DNA of 64,000 nucleotides, from NCBI RefSeq assembly GCF_017876625.1, contig NZ_JAGIOH010000001.1:3286001-3350000 (forward strand). The letters are read 5' to 3'. The notes beneath the pieces were generated by a model. It saw only the letters and a list, made by a program, of their open reading frames with translations. It was not told where the DNA came from and made no database searches. Positions 1-9,668 of this stretch are shown in pieces; the first letter of the stretch is position 1; every line of letters begins with the position of its first letter. The position numbers and the translations under genes are program-made. This DNA comes from Streptomyces syringium. Lineage in GTDB: Bacteria > Actinomycetota > Actinomycetes > Streptomycetales > Streptomycetaceae.

Positions 1-719
1 ACGGAGCTGCGCCCGGCGTCCTCCAGGACGCGCAGCCGGACGGCCGGCTCCTTGTCCGGGGAGCCGTGGTGGGGGCCGCCGGGCTCGCTCCACAGGCGGG
101 TGGCGGTGGTCTCCAGCATCATGCCCATGGAGGGCGCCACGGGCTTGAGCCGCTGGAAGTCCGTCCAGGTCATGACGCCGGGGTTGAGGTGCGGCAGCAG
201 CCCGGTCTCCTCCAGGATGCGGATCGCCATGGCCCGTACGTAGGCGATGGTGTCGTCATAGCCCTCGGCCTCCAGCCACTCGCGTGCCTCGGGCCAGCGG
301 TCCTCGGGCTTGTCGCCGAGGGTGATCAGCGCTTCCTTGCAGCCCATTTCGGCGCCGCGGCGGGCGATGTCCAGCACCTCGTCCGGGGACATGAACATCC
401 CGTGGCCCGCGCGGCGCAGCTTGCCGGGGACGGTGGCGAAGGTGCAGTAGTGGCACTTGTCGCGGCAGAGGCGGGTGAGCGGGATGAAGACGCTCTTGGA
501 GTAGGTGATGATGCCGGGGCGGCCGGCAGCTTCGAGGCCCGCGTCCCGCACCCGCGCGGCGGACGCGCACAGGTCCGCCAGGTCCTCGCCGCGCGCCTGG
601 AGCAGCACCGCGGCCTCGGTGACGTCGAGCGCGACCCCGTCGCGGGCCCGCCTGAGCGCGCGGCGCATGGCGTTCGCGGTCGGTGCTGCCTGCTCGGGTC
701 CCTGCGCGCTCGAAGTCAT
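1..719 (-). CDS. fbiC: FO synthase FbiC (CofG-CofH fusion), N-terminal part only
   Basis: Radical SAM enzyme that makes the deazaflavin FO, precursor of coenzyme F420, from tyrosine and the flavin-pathway diaminouracil. About 239 codons are visible, and the gene runs out of the window at base 1. The reverse-strand ATG at 719 opens a protein with the CofG radical SAM cysteine triad CRDKCHYC (Cys85, Cys89, Cys92: CX3CX2C) that binds the [4Fe-4S]-SAM cluster. Actinobacterial FbiC is a fusion of about 860 residues, so the CofH half should lie outside the window; that it is a fusion is inferred. The F420 it supplies fits the luciferase-like oxidoreductases and the DDN-type reductase nearby. Confidence 0.9.
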   Translation of the reverse strand, partial: MTSSAQGPEQAAPTANAMRRALRRARDGVALDVTEAAVLLQARGEDLADLCASAARVRDAGLEAAGRPGIITYSKSVFIPLTRLCRDKCHYCTFATVPGKLRRAGHGMFMSPDEVLDIARRGAEMGCKEALITLGDKPEDRWPEAREWLEAEGYDDTIAYVRAMAIRILEETGLLPHLNPGVMTWTDFQRLKPVAPSMGMMLETTATRLWSEPGGPHHGSPDKEPAVRLRVLEDAGRSS

Positions 720-889
720 TGTCCGAGCATACGAGCGGGAACCGACAACTCCAGAGCGCCCCGGGGTGGATCCGTGTGCCACTGATCACGTCAGACGGAG
801 GCACCCTCCGGCATGCGTTCCGCAGCCGGGGAACAACGCCTGACCAGCGGCGCCGAACGGGCGGGCGGGAGGGCTCGGGGCCCGCCCCG

Positions 890-1747
890 CTAGAGGAATT
901 CGGCCAGCGCGTCCAGGGCCCGCACCACGACCGCGTCGTCGGCCGAGGGCAGCCCCACCACGACCTCCTCGATGCCGTGGTCGGCGAGGTGCGCGAGCTT
1001 CTCGGCCGAGGGGTGCACGGCGTACGGCACGACCACCGGTTCCCCGGGCCGCCCGGCCGCCCGCCACGCCCTGCGCAGCGCGGGCAGGGCCTCGCCCAGA
1101 CCGCCGCCGCCGACGGGCAGCCAGCCGTCCGCGTACTCCGCGACATGGGCGAAGAGCCCCGGCCCGGCGCCTCCGCCGATCAGGGTGCGCGGCCCCACGA
1201 GCGGCTCCGCGCCTTCCCGGGAGCGCGGCGCCCGGACGGGCTTGGGATGCGCGAGGCTCGCCCGGACGGAGCCGAACTCCCCCGCGTAAGCCGTTGGTTC
1301 CTCGGTCCACAGCGCGCGCATCAGGGCCATCCGGTCCCGTACCAGCCGCCGCCGCGATCCCCACTCCACACCGTGGTCGGCGGCCTCCTCCACGTTCCAC
1401 CCGAAGCCGACGCCGAGGGTCAGCCGGCCGTCGCTCACGAAGTCGAGCGAGGCGACCTGCTTGGCGAGCACGATCGGGTCGTGCTGGGCCACCAGCGTGA
1501 CGCCCGTGCCGATCGCGAGCCGCTCGGTGACGGCCGCGGCCTGCGCCAGCGCGACGAACGGGTCCAGGCCCCGGCCGTACTCGCGCGGCAGCGGATCGCC
1601 CCCGGGCCACGGCGTCTCCCGACAAGCCGGGATGTGGGTGTGCTCGGGCAGGAAGAGACCGGCGAAGCCGCGCTGCTCCAGCTCCCGGGCGAGCCGGACC
1701 GGGCTGATCGTCTCGTCGGTGAGGAAGATCGTGGTGGCGATCCGCAT
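890..1747 (-). CDS. LLM class F420-dependent oxidoreductase
   Basis: A 285-residue bacterial-luciferase-like TIM-barrel oxidoreductase. The start is ATG 1747 (MRIATTIFLTDE), with family motifs RLAIGTGVTL, DGRLTLGVGFGWN and PTLIGG-like segments. Members of this size in actinobacteria usually use F420 or FMNH2; F420 is favoured because fbiC lies next to it. It is transcribed toward fbiC, with 170 bp between them. I see no CTGACG-type operator upstream, so it is probably not in the regulon described below. The substrate cannot be told from sequence. Confidence 0.85.
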   Translation of the reverse strand: MRIATTIFLTDETISPVRLARELEQRGFAGLFLPEHTHIPACRETPWPGGDPLPREYGRGLDPFVALAQAAAVTERLAIGTGVTLVAQHDPIVLAKQVASLDFVSDGRLTLGVGFGWNVEEAADHGVEWGSRRRLVRDRMALMRALWTEEPTAYAGEFGSVRASLAHPKPVRAPRSREGAEPLVGPRTLIGGGAGPGLFAHVAEYADGWLPVGGGGLGEALPALRRAWRAAGRPGEPVVVPYAVHPSAEKLAHLADHGIEEVVVGLPSADDAVVVRALDALAEFL

Positions 1748-1975
1748 GCGGTGGCACCTCCGTCGTGGCGTGTCCCAACCGTATGCTCTACCACCCTCCG
1801 GCGGTCCGCGCGACAAGCGGACGGCCGCCGACGGACACCCGGCAGCGGCAACCGGCCGCCACGCCCGCCCACGGCCGACCGCCCGCCGCAACTCACCCGT
1901 CCGTACCCGTTCCCCTGTGCGCCACCCGGGCGTACAACGATGACGGGGCGACCCTTCCGACCCAGGGGGCCACGG

Positions 1976-3493
1976 ATGCACCGACGCGAAATGCTCAGGA
2001 TGGCGGCTGTCGCGGGCGCGGCCGGCGTGCTTACGCTCGACGGCGTGACGTTCGCCCACGCCGACGGGCCCGGTGGGACCGGCGGCTCTCCCGCGTCCGA
2101 GACCCGCAAGGTCACCGGCCGGCTGCCGGCCGGCGCGCCGGACTTCGTCCACCTCCCCGTGGAAGTACCGCGCGGTGTCCGCGAGATCGCCGTCTCCTAC
2201 ACCTACGACAGACCCGTCGTGCCGGCCGGGGTCCAGGGCAACGCCTGCGACATCGGCATCTTCGACGAGCGGGGCACGGAGCTGGGCGGGCCCGGCTTCC
2301 GGGGCTGGTCGGGCGGCGCCCGCACGGAGTTCGCCATCAGCGCCGAGCGGGCCACCCCCGGCTATCTCGCGGGCCCCGTCCGGCCCGGCACCTGGCACGT
2401 CGTCCTCGGCCCGTACACGGTGGCGCCGCAGGGCCTGGCGTACGAGGTGACGGTCACCCTGCGGTACGGGCCGCCGGGCGTCACCCCGGCGCCGGTGTAT
2501 CCGCCGCAGCGCGCCAAGGGGCGCGGCCGTGCCTGGTACCGGGGCGACAACCACCTGCACAGCGTGCACTCCGACGGCAAGCGGACCCCCGCCGAGGTCG
2601 CCGCGGCGGCGCGGGCCGCCGGGCTGGACTGGATCACGACGACCGAGCACAACACCACGTCCTCGCACGGCGCGTGGGAGGGGTTGTGGGCGGACGACTT
2701 CCTCATCCTGACCGGTGAGGAGGTGACGACCCGCAACGGCCACGTCGTGGCGCTCGGCACCGACCCCGGCGTGTTCGTCGACTGGCGCTACCGGGCCCGC
2801 GACAACGCCTTCGGCCGGTTCTCCCGCCGGATCCGCCAGGCGGGTGGGCTCGTCGTCCCCGCCCACCCGCACGCCACCTGTGTCGGCTGCAACTGGAAGT
2901 TCGGGTTCAACGAGGCCGACGCGGTGGAGGTCTGGAACGGCCCGTACACCCCGGACGACGAGATCGCCCTCGCGGAGTGGGACAACGCCCTGGTCGCCGC
3001 GGTCCGGCGGGGCAGACCCTGGCTGCCCGCGATCGGCAACAGCGACGCGCACCGCGAGCCGCAGGTCGTCGGGCACCCGCAGACCGTCGTCCTGGCCGAG
3101 GACCTGTCCCGGACGGCCCTGCTGGCCGGCATCCGGGCCGGCCGCTGCTGGATCGCGGAGTCCTCGGCCGTCGGCCTGTCCTTCTCCGCCTCCGGCGGGC
3201 GCGGCGCCCACGCGGGCATCGGCGAGCGGCTGCACGTGGACCGGGACGCGCCCGTCACCGTCCGGCTGGACGTCACCGGGGTGACGGGCTGTTCCGCCTC
3301 GTTCGTCACCGACCAGGGCCGGCTGTTCACCACCCCGGTGCCCGCCGACGGGAAGGTCGAATGGCGGACGACCGCCTCGTACGCCGCGTACGTCCGGGCG
3401 GAGGTCCGCCATCCGCCCGCGGATGGCGGAGCCTCCGGGATGCCGGGGGCGTTTGCCGCGCTGACGAATCCGGTCTTTCTGGGGTGGCCTTAG
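1976..3493 (+). CDS. Secreted PHP/CehA-type metal-dependent hydrolase
   Basis: About 505 residues. The N-terminus has a Tat-like RR followed by a hydrophobic stretch (HRREMLRMAAVAGAAGVL), so export is likely. Next comes a beta-rich domain with a jelly-roll look (about residues 35-175), then a PHP-type phosphoesterase domain. The domain has metal-ligand motifs DNHLHSVHSDG near residue 190, TTEHN, VPAHPHA and GNSDAH. The family includes CehA/McbA-like hydrolases acting on phosphate, carbamate or ester bonds; the substrate is unknown. An in-frame ATG at 1940 would add 12 residues. It stands alone, and its 3' end abuts a dispersed hairpin repeat at 3538. Confidence 0.82.
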   Translation: MHRREMLRMAAVAGAAGVLTLDGVTFAHADGPGGTGGSPASETRKVTGRLPAGAPDFVHLPVEVPRGVREIAVSYTYDRPVVPAGVQGNACDIGIFDERGTELGGPGFRGWSGGARTEFAISAERATPGYLAGPVRPGTWHVVLGPYTVAPQGLAYEVTVTLRYGPPGVTPAPVYPPQRAKGRGRAWYRGDNHLHSVHSDGKRTPAEVAAAARAAGLDWITTTEHNTTSSHGAWEGLWADDFLILTGEEVTTRNGHVVALGTDPGVFVDWRYRARDNAFGRFSRRIRQAGGLVVPAHPHATCVGCNWKFGFNEADAVEVWNGPYTPDDEIALAEWDNALVAAVRRGRPWLPAIGNSDAHREPQVVGHPQTVVLAEDLSRTALLAGIRAGRCWIAESSAVGLSFSASGGRGAHAGIGERLHVDRDAPVTVRLDVTGVTGCSASFVTDQGRLFTTPVPADGKVEWRTTASYAAYVRAEVRHPPADGGASGMPGAFAALTNPVFLGWP

Positions 3494-3537
3494 CCTGCCC
3501 GGCTGGTGTGCGCTCGGCCTGCGGACCGTGGCGTGTG

Positions 3538-3605
3538 CACCTCCGCTGCGTGGCGGTGTCCTCAATCGCCGGACGGGCTTGTTCCAGCCCGTCCGGCGAT
3601 TGAGG
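3538..3605. terminator. Strong hairpin / dispersed repeat between convergent genes
   Basis: A near-perfect inverted repeat of about 20 bp per arm (3560-3605, cctcaatcgccggacgggct and its complement, loop tgttcc) sits between the PHP hydrolase and the permease, which converge. No T-tract follows, as is common in Streptomyces terminators. The left flank (3538-3579) is repeated in opposite orientation at 9590-9631, so this is also a dispersed intergenic element. Confidence 0.75.
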
Positions 3606-3647
3606 ACGCGCCCGCAGGGCGCCGGCCGCCGCAGGCGGCACAGGAAG

Positions 3648-5192
3648 CTAGTCCGCCACGACCAGGGCCGACGTGGAGCCGGTCAGTACTTCACCCCGGA
3701 AGAACGCGGGGCTGCGGCGCCGCATCACCAGCATGATGACCACCCCGACCAGCAGCAGGCCCACGCCGATGACGAAGACCGAGCCGACGCCGAGGACCGA
3801 GCTGCCGCTGCCGTAGGAGGGGTCCCACATGTCGTACAGGGTCTTGCCGAAGACGGCAGCCAGCAGCAGGCCGCCCAGCACCGGGAAGACGCCCTTGAAG
3901 AGCGCGTCGCGCGCCGACCGGCGCAGCTCGGCGCGGAAGAACCAGGCGCAGGCGAAGGCCGTGATCGAGTAGTAGAAGCAGATCATCAGGCCGAGGGCGT
4001 AGACGGTGTCGATCAGGACGTTCCGGCTGAGGAAGCTCATCACCGCGTAGAAGACGCCGGTGGCGACGCCCGCCGCGATGGTGGCGAGGCCCGGGGACTT
4101 GAAGCGCGGGTGGATGCGGGCGAAGGAGGGCGGCAGCGCCTGGTAGGTGCTCATCGCCAGGACCGTGCGGGCGACCGGGATGAAGGTGGTCTGGAGGCTG
4201 GCGGCGGCGGAGGCGAGGACGGCCACGAAGAGCAGGACGCCCAGTGCCGTGCCCATGACGGGGTCGGCGAGTGCCGCGAAGACGTTGTCGGAGGTCTCGG
4301 GGTTGCCGAGGCCGGTGCCCTGCTCGCCGACGCCGGCGAACATCTGGGCGGCGACGGCCGTCAGCAGGTACGAGCCGACGAGGACGACCATGGCGACGAG
4401 CGCGGCCCGGCCGGGGGTCCTCGCGCTGCCCTCGGTCTCCTCGTTGACCGTCAGACAGGCGTCCCAGCCCCAGAACATGAAGATCGACAGGGACAGTCCG
4501 GCGGTGAAGGCCGCGAAGGACTGCACGGCGAAGGGGTTCATCCACGACCACGAGAAGTCGAGGGAGCCGGGCAGGTCGCCGGAGCGGGCCTTGGACACGG
4601 CCATCGCGACGAACACGGTGAGCACGGCCAGTTGGAGCCCGACGAGCGCGTACTGCACGCCCTTGGTGGCCGTCATGCCGCGATAGCTGACGGCGGTCGC
4701 GACGGCGATGAAGACCAGGCAGGTCAGGACGTGGACGGGCCGGTTGTCGTCGAGGGCGGCGAGCGCGTCGCTGCCGGTGAGTTCGCCCAGCAGCAGATAG
4801 AAGAAGGAGGTCGCGACGCCGGCGAGATTGGACAGCACGATGATCGTCGCGATGACCAGGCCCCAGCCGCACATCCACCCGACGCGGGGGCCGAAGGCCC
4901 GCACCGTCCAGGTGAACGAGGTGCCGCAGTCGGGTATCGCCTTGTTCAGCTCGCGGTAGGCGAAGGCGACGAGCAGCATGGGCAGGAATCCGGCCAGGAA
5001 GACGGCGGGCATCTGCACGCCGACCTGGCCGACGGTCGGGCCTAGGGTGGAGGTCAGACAGTAGACGGGCGCGACGGTGGAGATGCCGATGACGGCGCTG
5101 CCAAGCAGCCCGACGGAATTGCCGTTGAGCCCCTTGGTGCGCATGTCTCCCGCGTCACCGGCTTGATCAACACCGCTGCCGGCGACGCTCAT
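3648..5192 (-). CDS. APC-superfamily amino-acid permease
   Basis: A 514-residue integral membrane protein with about 12 hydrophobic segments and the N-terminal APC signature GLLGSAVIGISTVAPVY. It is probably a proton- or exchange-driven transporter of amino acids or amines across the cytoplasmic membrane. The start ATG at 5192 is chosen for the GGAG about 8 bases upstream; an upstream in-frame ATG at 5234 lacks a comparable ribosome site. It has its own promoter region (5193-5469) and ends at the terminator-like repeat at 3560. The substrate is not predictable. Confidence 0.87.
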   Translation of the reverse strand: MSVAGSGVDQAGDAGDMRTKGLNGNSVGLLGSAVIGISTVAPVYCLTSTLGPTVGQVGVQMPAVFLAGFLPMLLVAFAYRELNKAIPDCGTSFTWTVRAFGPRVGWMCGWGLVIATIIVLSNLAGVATSFFYLLLGELTGSDALAALDDNRPVHVLTCLVFIAVATAVSYRGMTATKGVQYALVGLQLAVLTVFVAMAVSKARSGDLPGSLDFSWSWMNPFAVQSFAAFTAGLSLSIFMFWGWDACLTVNEETEGSARTPGRAALVAMVVLVGSYLLTAVAAQMFAGVGEQGTGLGNPETSDNVFAALADPVMGTALGVLLFVAVLASAAASLQTTFIPVARTVLAMSTYQALPPSFARIHPRFKSPGLATIAAGVATGVFYAVMSFLSRNVLIDTVYALGLMICFYYSITAFACAWFFRAELRRSARDALFKGVFPVLGGLLLAAVFGKTLYDMWDPSYGSGSSVLGVGSVFVIGVGLLLVGVVIMLVMRRRSPAFFRGEVLTGSTSALVVAD

Positions 5193-5469
5193 TACCGTGT
5201 CTCCGGCCCGGGGCCGTGGATGTACCTGAACCATGGGCAGGACGTTAAGTGCTGCTGTTTCCGCATCCGGAGGCTTGCCGTCCAGGGGCCGCGCCTTGAA
5301 CGCATGCGCCCGTTGGTGGAGTTGACCTGGCAAAGAAAGGCGCAGGCCCGGTTACGGCAGGTAACACCAAGGGATAAACGTGGAGTGACCGGATTGCGGG
5401 AACCGCAGCGCCGCACCTTTTGTCCTGGTTCAAAAATTTCCCGTGCCCGGTGCGCGGGCCCCGGCCGTC

Positions 5470-7224
5470 TCAGTGGGTGGTCCCCACCGTCTCCGTGTCC
5501 CGTCCCGACCGCAGCACCACCCCGGGCACCGCGCCGGTCGTCACGTCGTGCCGGACCGTCTCGACGCCGTTCACGCGGACGCTGACCACCCCGCGCGCCC
5601 GGGCGTCCAGCCGGGGGCCGTCCCCCGGCAGGTCGTGGACGAGCGTGGCCGGGCCCGCGTCGATCCGGTCCGGGTCGAAGAGCACGAGGTCCGCGTGCCA
5701 GCCCCGCGCGATCCGGCCGCGGCCGCGCAGCCCGAACAGCCGCGCCGGGTCGTCCGTCAGCATCCGCACGGCCCGCTCCAGGGGCACCAGCTTCCGGCCG
5801 CGCAGACAGTCCCCGAGGAAGCGCGTCGTGTACGGCGCCCCGCACATCCGGTCCAGGTGCGCCCCCGCGTCCGAGCCGCCGAGCAGCACGTCCTCGTGCT
5901 CCCAGGTGCGCCGCCGCAGCTCCCAGCTGGCGGGGTCGTTGTCCGTCGGCATCGGCCACAGGACCGTGCGCAGCTCGTCGGCGGCGCAGATGTCGACCAG
6001 GCACGTGAAGGGGTCCGTGCCGCGCTCGGCGGCGATGTCGCGCACGACCCGGCCGGTCAGGCCCTCGTTCTCCTTCGCGTAGGTATCGCCGATCACGTAC
6101 CGCCCGAAGTCGGTCAGCCGCCGGAAGACCCCGGCCTCCTCGCTGTGCGCGCACCGCAGCAGCTCCGCCCGGACGGACGCCTCGCGCAGGCGGGCGATGC
6201 GCCGCGGCACGGGCAGGGCCAGGGTCTCGCCCCAGCCGGGGATGAGGTTCAGGGCGCAGAAGGTGCCGAGCGACATGTTCATGGGGGTCAGGATCGGCAT
6301 GGTCAGCGCGACGATCCGGCCGCCCGCCGCGCGGGCCCGCGCACTCGCGGCGAGCTGGCGCGGCACGCGCTCGGGAACGGCGGCGTCGATGGTGAGGACG
6401 TTCCAGTTCAACGGGCGGCCGGCGGTGGCCGTCATCCCCACCAGGAGGTCGATCTCCTCGTCCGCGAACCGGTCCAGGCACCCGGCGACGATGGCCTCGA
6501 TCTGGGTGCCCTCGTGCTCGCCGACGGCCCGGGACAGCGCGAGCAGCTCCTCGGGCAGCGCGTGCCGGGAGGCCACGGGCCGGCCGTCACCGTCGGTGTG
6601 GGTGCTCGACTGGGTCGTGGAGAGCCCCCAGGCACCCGCGTCCATCGCCTCGTGGAGCAGGGTGAGCAGCTGCTTCGACTGCTGCGCGTCGGGCCTGCCG
6701 CCCACGGCCGCGGGGCCCATCACATGCCGGCGCAGCGCGCAGTGCCCCACCATGAACCCGGCGTTGACGGCTATCCGGCCGTCCAGCGCGTCGAGGTACT
6801 CGCCGAAGGACGACCAGGTCCAGGGCGCGCCCTCCTCCAGGGCCGTCAGCGACATGCCCTCGACCTTGCTCATCATCCGCCGGGTGTAGTCGGCGTCCGC
6901 GGGGCGGCCGGGGTGGAGCGGGGCGAGGGTGAAGCCGCAGTTGCCGCCGACGACGGTGGTGACGCCGTGGCTCATGGACGGGGTGGCGTAGGGGTCCCAG
7001 AAGAGCTGTGCGTCGTAGTGGGTGTGCGGGTCGATGAACCCCGGTGCGAGGACGAGCCCTCGCGCGTCCTCCTCGGTCCGCGCCCGGCGGTTCACCCGCC
7101 CGCCGACCACCGCCGTCGTGCCGACCACCGCGATCCGTCCGTCCTCGATGCCGACGTCCGCGACGAACGGGGGTGCCCCGGTGCCGTCGACGACGGTGGC
7201 GCGCCGGATCAGGTGGTCGAGCAT
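5470..7224 (-). CDS. N-acyl-D-amino-acid deacylase family amidohydrolase
   Basis: 584 residues, of the amidohydrolase superfamily, D-aminoacylase subgroup. The metal-binding motif PGFIDPHTHYDAQ has His67 and His69. Further motifs are NCGFTLAP, the NAGFMVGH strand and the C-terminal GGSDAGAHLD with the catalytic Asp. The start ATG at 7224 is preceded by AGAGGA. Such enzymes cleave N-acyl-D-amino acids or related amides in the cytoplasm; many annotated members have other substrates. It is a single gene, with 245 bp to the LLM gene upstream. Confidence 0.85.
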   Translation of the reverse strand: MLDHLIRRATVVDGTGAPPFVADVGIEDGRIAVVGTTAVVGGRVNRRARTEEDARGLVLAPGFIDPHTHYDAQLFWDPYATPSMSHGVTTVVGGNCGFTLAPLHPGRPADADYTRRMMSKVEGMSLTALEEGAPWTWSSFGEYLDALDGRIAVNAGFMVGHCALRRHVMGPAAVGGRPDAQQSKQLLTLLHEAMDAGAWGLSTTQSSTHTDGDGRPVASRHALPEELLALSRAVGEHEGTQIEAIVAGCLDRFADEEIDLLVGMTATAGRPLNWNVLTIDAAVPERVPRQLAASARARAAGGRIVALTMPILTPMNMSLGTFCALNLIPGWGETLALPVPRRIARLREASVRAELLRCAHSEEAGVFRRLTDFGRYVIGDTYAKENEGLTGRVVRDIAAERGTDPFTCLVDICAADELRTVLWPMPTDNDPASWELRRRTWEHEDVLLGGSDAGAHLDRMCGAPYTTRFLGDCLRGRKLVPLERAVRMLTDDPARLFGLRGRGRIARGWHADLVLFDPDRIDAGPATLVHDLPGDGPRLDARARGVVSVRVNGVETVRHDVTTGAVPGVVLRSGRDTETVGTTH

Positions 7225-7293
7225 GGTGGGTCCTCTCTGCGGTCCGGGGCGGAGGCTGCCGACGGTCAGCGGGCGAGAAGGGCCGGGCGGTGT

Positions 7294-7409
7294 GCGGGCG
7301 TGGGGCACGCGCGCGTAGCAAGAAGGGCGGCGGACGGTTTCCGGTGAGCGGGGTGGTTTCCCGGTGGCCGGGGCGGTTTCCGGTGCGCGGGCGTGGGGCA
7401 CGCGCGCGT
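7294..7409. repeat. Two 23-bp direct repeats
   Basis: The 23-bp block gcgggcgtggggcacgcgcgcgt is present at 7294-7316 and again at 7387-7409, with GGTTTCCGGTG-like blocks between them. The region is a non-coding 245-bp gap between the amidohydrolase start and the LLM stop. It looks like local duplication, and I see no function in it. Confidence 0.7.
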
Positions 7410-7469
7410 GCCGGGAAGGGCCGGGGCGGCGGCCCGGGAGGCGCCGCCCCGGTGCGGGTGGGCGCCCGC

Positions 7470-8597
7470 TCAGGATCCGGCGGCCTGACGGAAGCGCGTC
7501 GTGCGGTGCACGGGATCCGTGTCGATCTTCGGGATGACGTGCTCCCCGATCAGCCGGATGGTCTCCATGGTGTGCTCGTACGGCACCCCGATCGGCAGCC
7601 CGAACGACAGCTGGTCCGCGCCGGCCTGTTCCCAGCGCTTGCACTGGCGGAAGACCTCGTCGGGGTCACCGCAGATCATCAGCTCCTCCGCGATGAGCAG
7701 CTCGATGATCTCCTCGGTGTACTCGGGCAGCAGCTCCGGCCACTCGGGGATGCCGTCGGGCCGGGGGAAGGTGTCGTGGTAGCGGAAGAGCAGCGACTGG
7801 AGGTAGTTCAGCCCGCCGCTCACCGCGATCTCGACGGCCTTGGCGTGCGTCTCCGCGCAGATCGCGGTCGAGGTCACCATCACGTTGTCGTTGACGAAGG
7901 CCCCGACGGCCTCCGCCTGCTCGACCGCCGTCTTGTACGACTCGACGACCCACTCCATGTCGGAGACCTTCTGCACGCTGAAGCCCAGCACGCCCAGCCC
8001 CTTGCGCCCCGCCATGGCGTACGAGGACGGCGACCCGGCGGCGTACCACATCGCCGGGTGGGAGGGCCCGTACGGCTTCGGCAGGATCTTGCGGGCGGGC
8101 AGGGACCAGTGGGTGCCCTGGAAGCCCTCGTACTCCTCCTGGAGCCACATCTTGGGGAACTCGGCGATGGTCTCTTCCCAGATCTCCTTGGTGTGGTTCA
8201 TGTCGGTGATGCCCGGCAGGAACCCGAGGATCTCGTGGCTGCCCGCGCCCCGCCCGGACCCGAATTCGAAGCGCCCGCCCGAGAGGTGGTCGAGCATGGC
8301 GACCTTCTCGGCGACCTTGGCGGGGTGGTTGACCTGCGGCAGGGGGTTGAAGATCCCCGAGCCGAGGTGGATGCGCTCGGTCGCGTGCGCGAGGTAGCCG
8401 AGGAAGACGTCGTTGGCGGAGAGGTGCGAGTACTCGTCGAGGAAGTGGTGCTCGGAGGCCCAGGCGTATTTGAAGCCCGACGCGTCCGCCTGGATGACGT
8501 ACTCGGTCTCCTCCATCAACGCGTGGTGCTCGGCCCCGGGGTCGGCCGCCGCACGGCTCGCCGGCACATATCCCTGCACAAAGATCCCGAATTCCAC
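7470..8597 (-). CDS. LLM class flavin-dependent oxidoreductase
   Basis: 375 residues, luciferase-like family (MEFGIFVQGYVP start; EHHFLDEYSH; GRFEFGSGRGAGSHE). The length and the EHHF motif resemble the FMNH2-dependent two-component monooxygenase branch, such as alkanal- or limonene-type enzymes. Reduced flavin could come from the flavin reductase at 34044. The start ATG at 8597 has CCGTGGAA upstream. The perfect palindrome CTGACG-N3-CGTCAG at 8621-8635 lies 23 bases before the start, so this gene is a likely regulon member. The exact cofactor and substrate are inference. Confidence 0.85.
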   Translation of the reverse strand: MEFGIFVQGYVPASRAAADPGAEHHALMEETEYVIQADASGFKYAWASEHHFLDEYSHLSANDVFLGYLAHATERIHLGSGIFNPLPQVNHPAKVAEKVAMLDHLSGGRFEFGSGRGAGSHEILGFLPGITDMNHTKEIWEETIAEFPKMWLQEEYEGFQGTHWSLPARKILPKPYGPSHPAMWYAAGSPSSYAMAGRKGLGVLGFSVQKVSDMEWVVESYKTAVEQAEAVGAFVNDNVMVTSTAICAETHAKAVEIAVSGGLNYLQSLLFRYHDTFPRPDGIPEWPELLPEYTEEIIELLIAEELMICGDPDEVFRQCKRWEQAGADQLSFGLPIGVPYEHTMETIRLIGEHVIPKIDTDPVHRTTRFRQAAGS

Positions 8598-8620
8598 GGA
8601 GGTTCACCGTCCCTGTAATT

Positions 8621-8635
8621 CTGACGCATCGTCAG
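8621..8635. promoter_or_regulatory. CTGACG palindrome, site 1
   Basis: ctgacgcatcgtcag is a perfect 6-3-6 inverted repeat, 23 bases upstream of the LLM start at 8597. It is one of 11 related sites in the window. Confidence 0.8.
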
Positions 8636-8716
8636 GTACGCAGACTCTGGCACCGGTGGCAGAGGGCGTCAAGACGGCCGGACGGGGCCCAGGGCGGGCT
8701 TTGGGGCGGGCTGGCG

Positions 8717-9478
8717 TCATGAGGGGAGCGGCACCCCCGCCAGCCATCCGCCGTCGATGACGACCGGCTGTCCGGTGAGGTAGGAGGAGTCGTCCGACGT
8801 CAGGAACAGCGCCGCCCGCGCCATCTCCTCCGGCCGCCCGAGCCGTCCCAGCGGCACCAGCTTGCGGAAGATCTCGTCCAGCCCCGCTCCCGCGTCACCG
8901 CCCGGGTTCGTCATCGGGGTGTCGACCCCGCCCGGGCACAGCGCGTTGACCCGGATGCCCCGGCCCGCCAGCTCCAGCGCCGCCACCCGGGTCATCGCGA
9001 CGACGGCGGCCTTGGTCGCCGCGTAGGCGGTGAGGGTGGCCATGCCCGCCAGGGCCACGTACGAGGCGGTGTTGACGATCGTCCCGCCGCCCGCCGCCGC
9101 CAGCTCGGGCGCCGCGGTCCGCATCCCCAGGAACGGGCCGATCTGGTTGACCCGGACGACCTCCTGGTACTCGGCGAGGGAGGTCCGCTCCAGCTCGCTG
9201 TGGCGCAGGATGCCGGCGTTGTTGACCAGCCCGTCCAGCCCGCCGAAGGCCTCCTTCGCGAGGGCGACGGCCGCCGCCCAGTCCGCCTCGTCACCCACGT
9301 CGAGGTGGACGTAGCGGGCGCACTCCCCCAGGTCCTTCGCCACGGCCGTGCCCGCGTCGTCCAGGACGTCGGCGAGGATCACCTTCGCCCCTTCGGCCGC
9401 GAAGAGCCGCGCTTCCCACTCGCCCTGTCCCCGCGCCGCGCCGGTGATGAGCACGACGCGGCCGTCCAGCTTGCCCAT
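8717..9478 (-). CDS. SDR family oxidoreductase
   Basis: A 253-residue short-chain dehydrogenase. The Rossmann motif TGAARGQG lies at the N-terminus, followed by NNAG (LVNNAGILR), a catalytic Ser near TASYVAL, and YAATK (Y-x-x-x-K). The C-terminus DGGWLAG is typical of classical SDRs that use NAD(P)H to interconvert hydroxyl and keto groups. The start ATG at 9478 is chosen for AAGGGGG six bases upstream. It lies between the LLM gene and a terminator-like repeat; no operator palindrome is seen directly upstream. Confidence 0.88.
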   Translation of the reverse strand: MGKLDGRVVLITGAARGQGEWEARLFAAEGAKVILADVLDDAGTAVAKDLGECARYVHLDVGDEADWAAAVALAKEAFGGLDGLVNNAGILRHSELERTSLAEYQEVVRVNQIGPFLGMRTAAPELAAAGGGTIVNTASYVALAGMATLTAYAATKAAVVAMTRVAALELAGRGIRVNALCPGGVDTPMTNPGGDAGAGLDEIFRKLVPLGRLGRPEEMARAALFLTSDDSSYLTGQPVVIDGGWLAGVPLPS

Positions 9479-9539
9479 GACGTCCCCCTTCGGTCCTGGT
9501 CGACGGCTCACCCGCCGTTTCGTCCACCGCCTGCGGCGG

Positions 9540-9631
9540 CGTCCTCACATCGCCGGACCGGTCTGATTCAGCTGAGGCCAGCCAAAACCAGCCCGTCCGG
9601 CGCTTGAGGACACCACCGCGCAGCGGAGGTG
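9540..9631. terminator. Hairpin and dispersed repeat, second copy
   Basis: Imperfect inverted repeat between the LLM gene (ends 9669) and the SDR gene: GTCCTCA..CGCCGGAC near 9541 pairs with GTCCGGCGCTTGAGGAC ending at 9610. Bases 9590-9631 are the reverse complement of the element at 3538-3579 with about four differences. It probably ends the upstream amidohydrolase/LLM transcript. Confidence 0.6.
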
Positions 9632-9668
9632 CCCACGGTCCGGCCCGGCAGGATCCACCGGACACGCC

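Noticed and set aside
3528..5045. 505-residue plus-strand frame over the permease
   Set aside because: Dominated by charged Gly/Glu/Asp repeats typical of antisense reading of a membrane protein; the permease strand shows 12 membrane segments.
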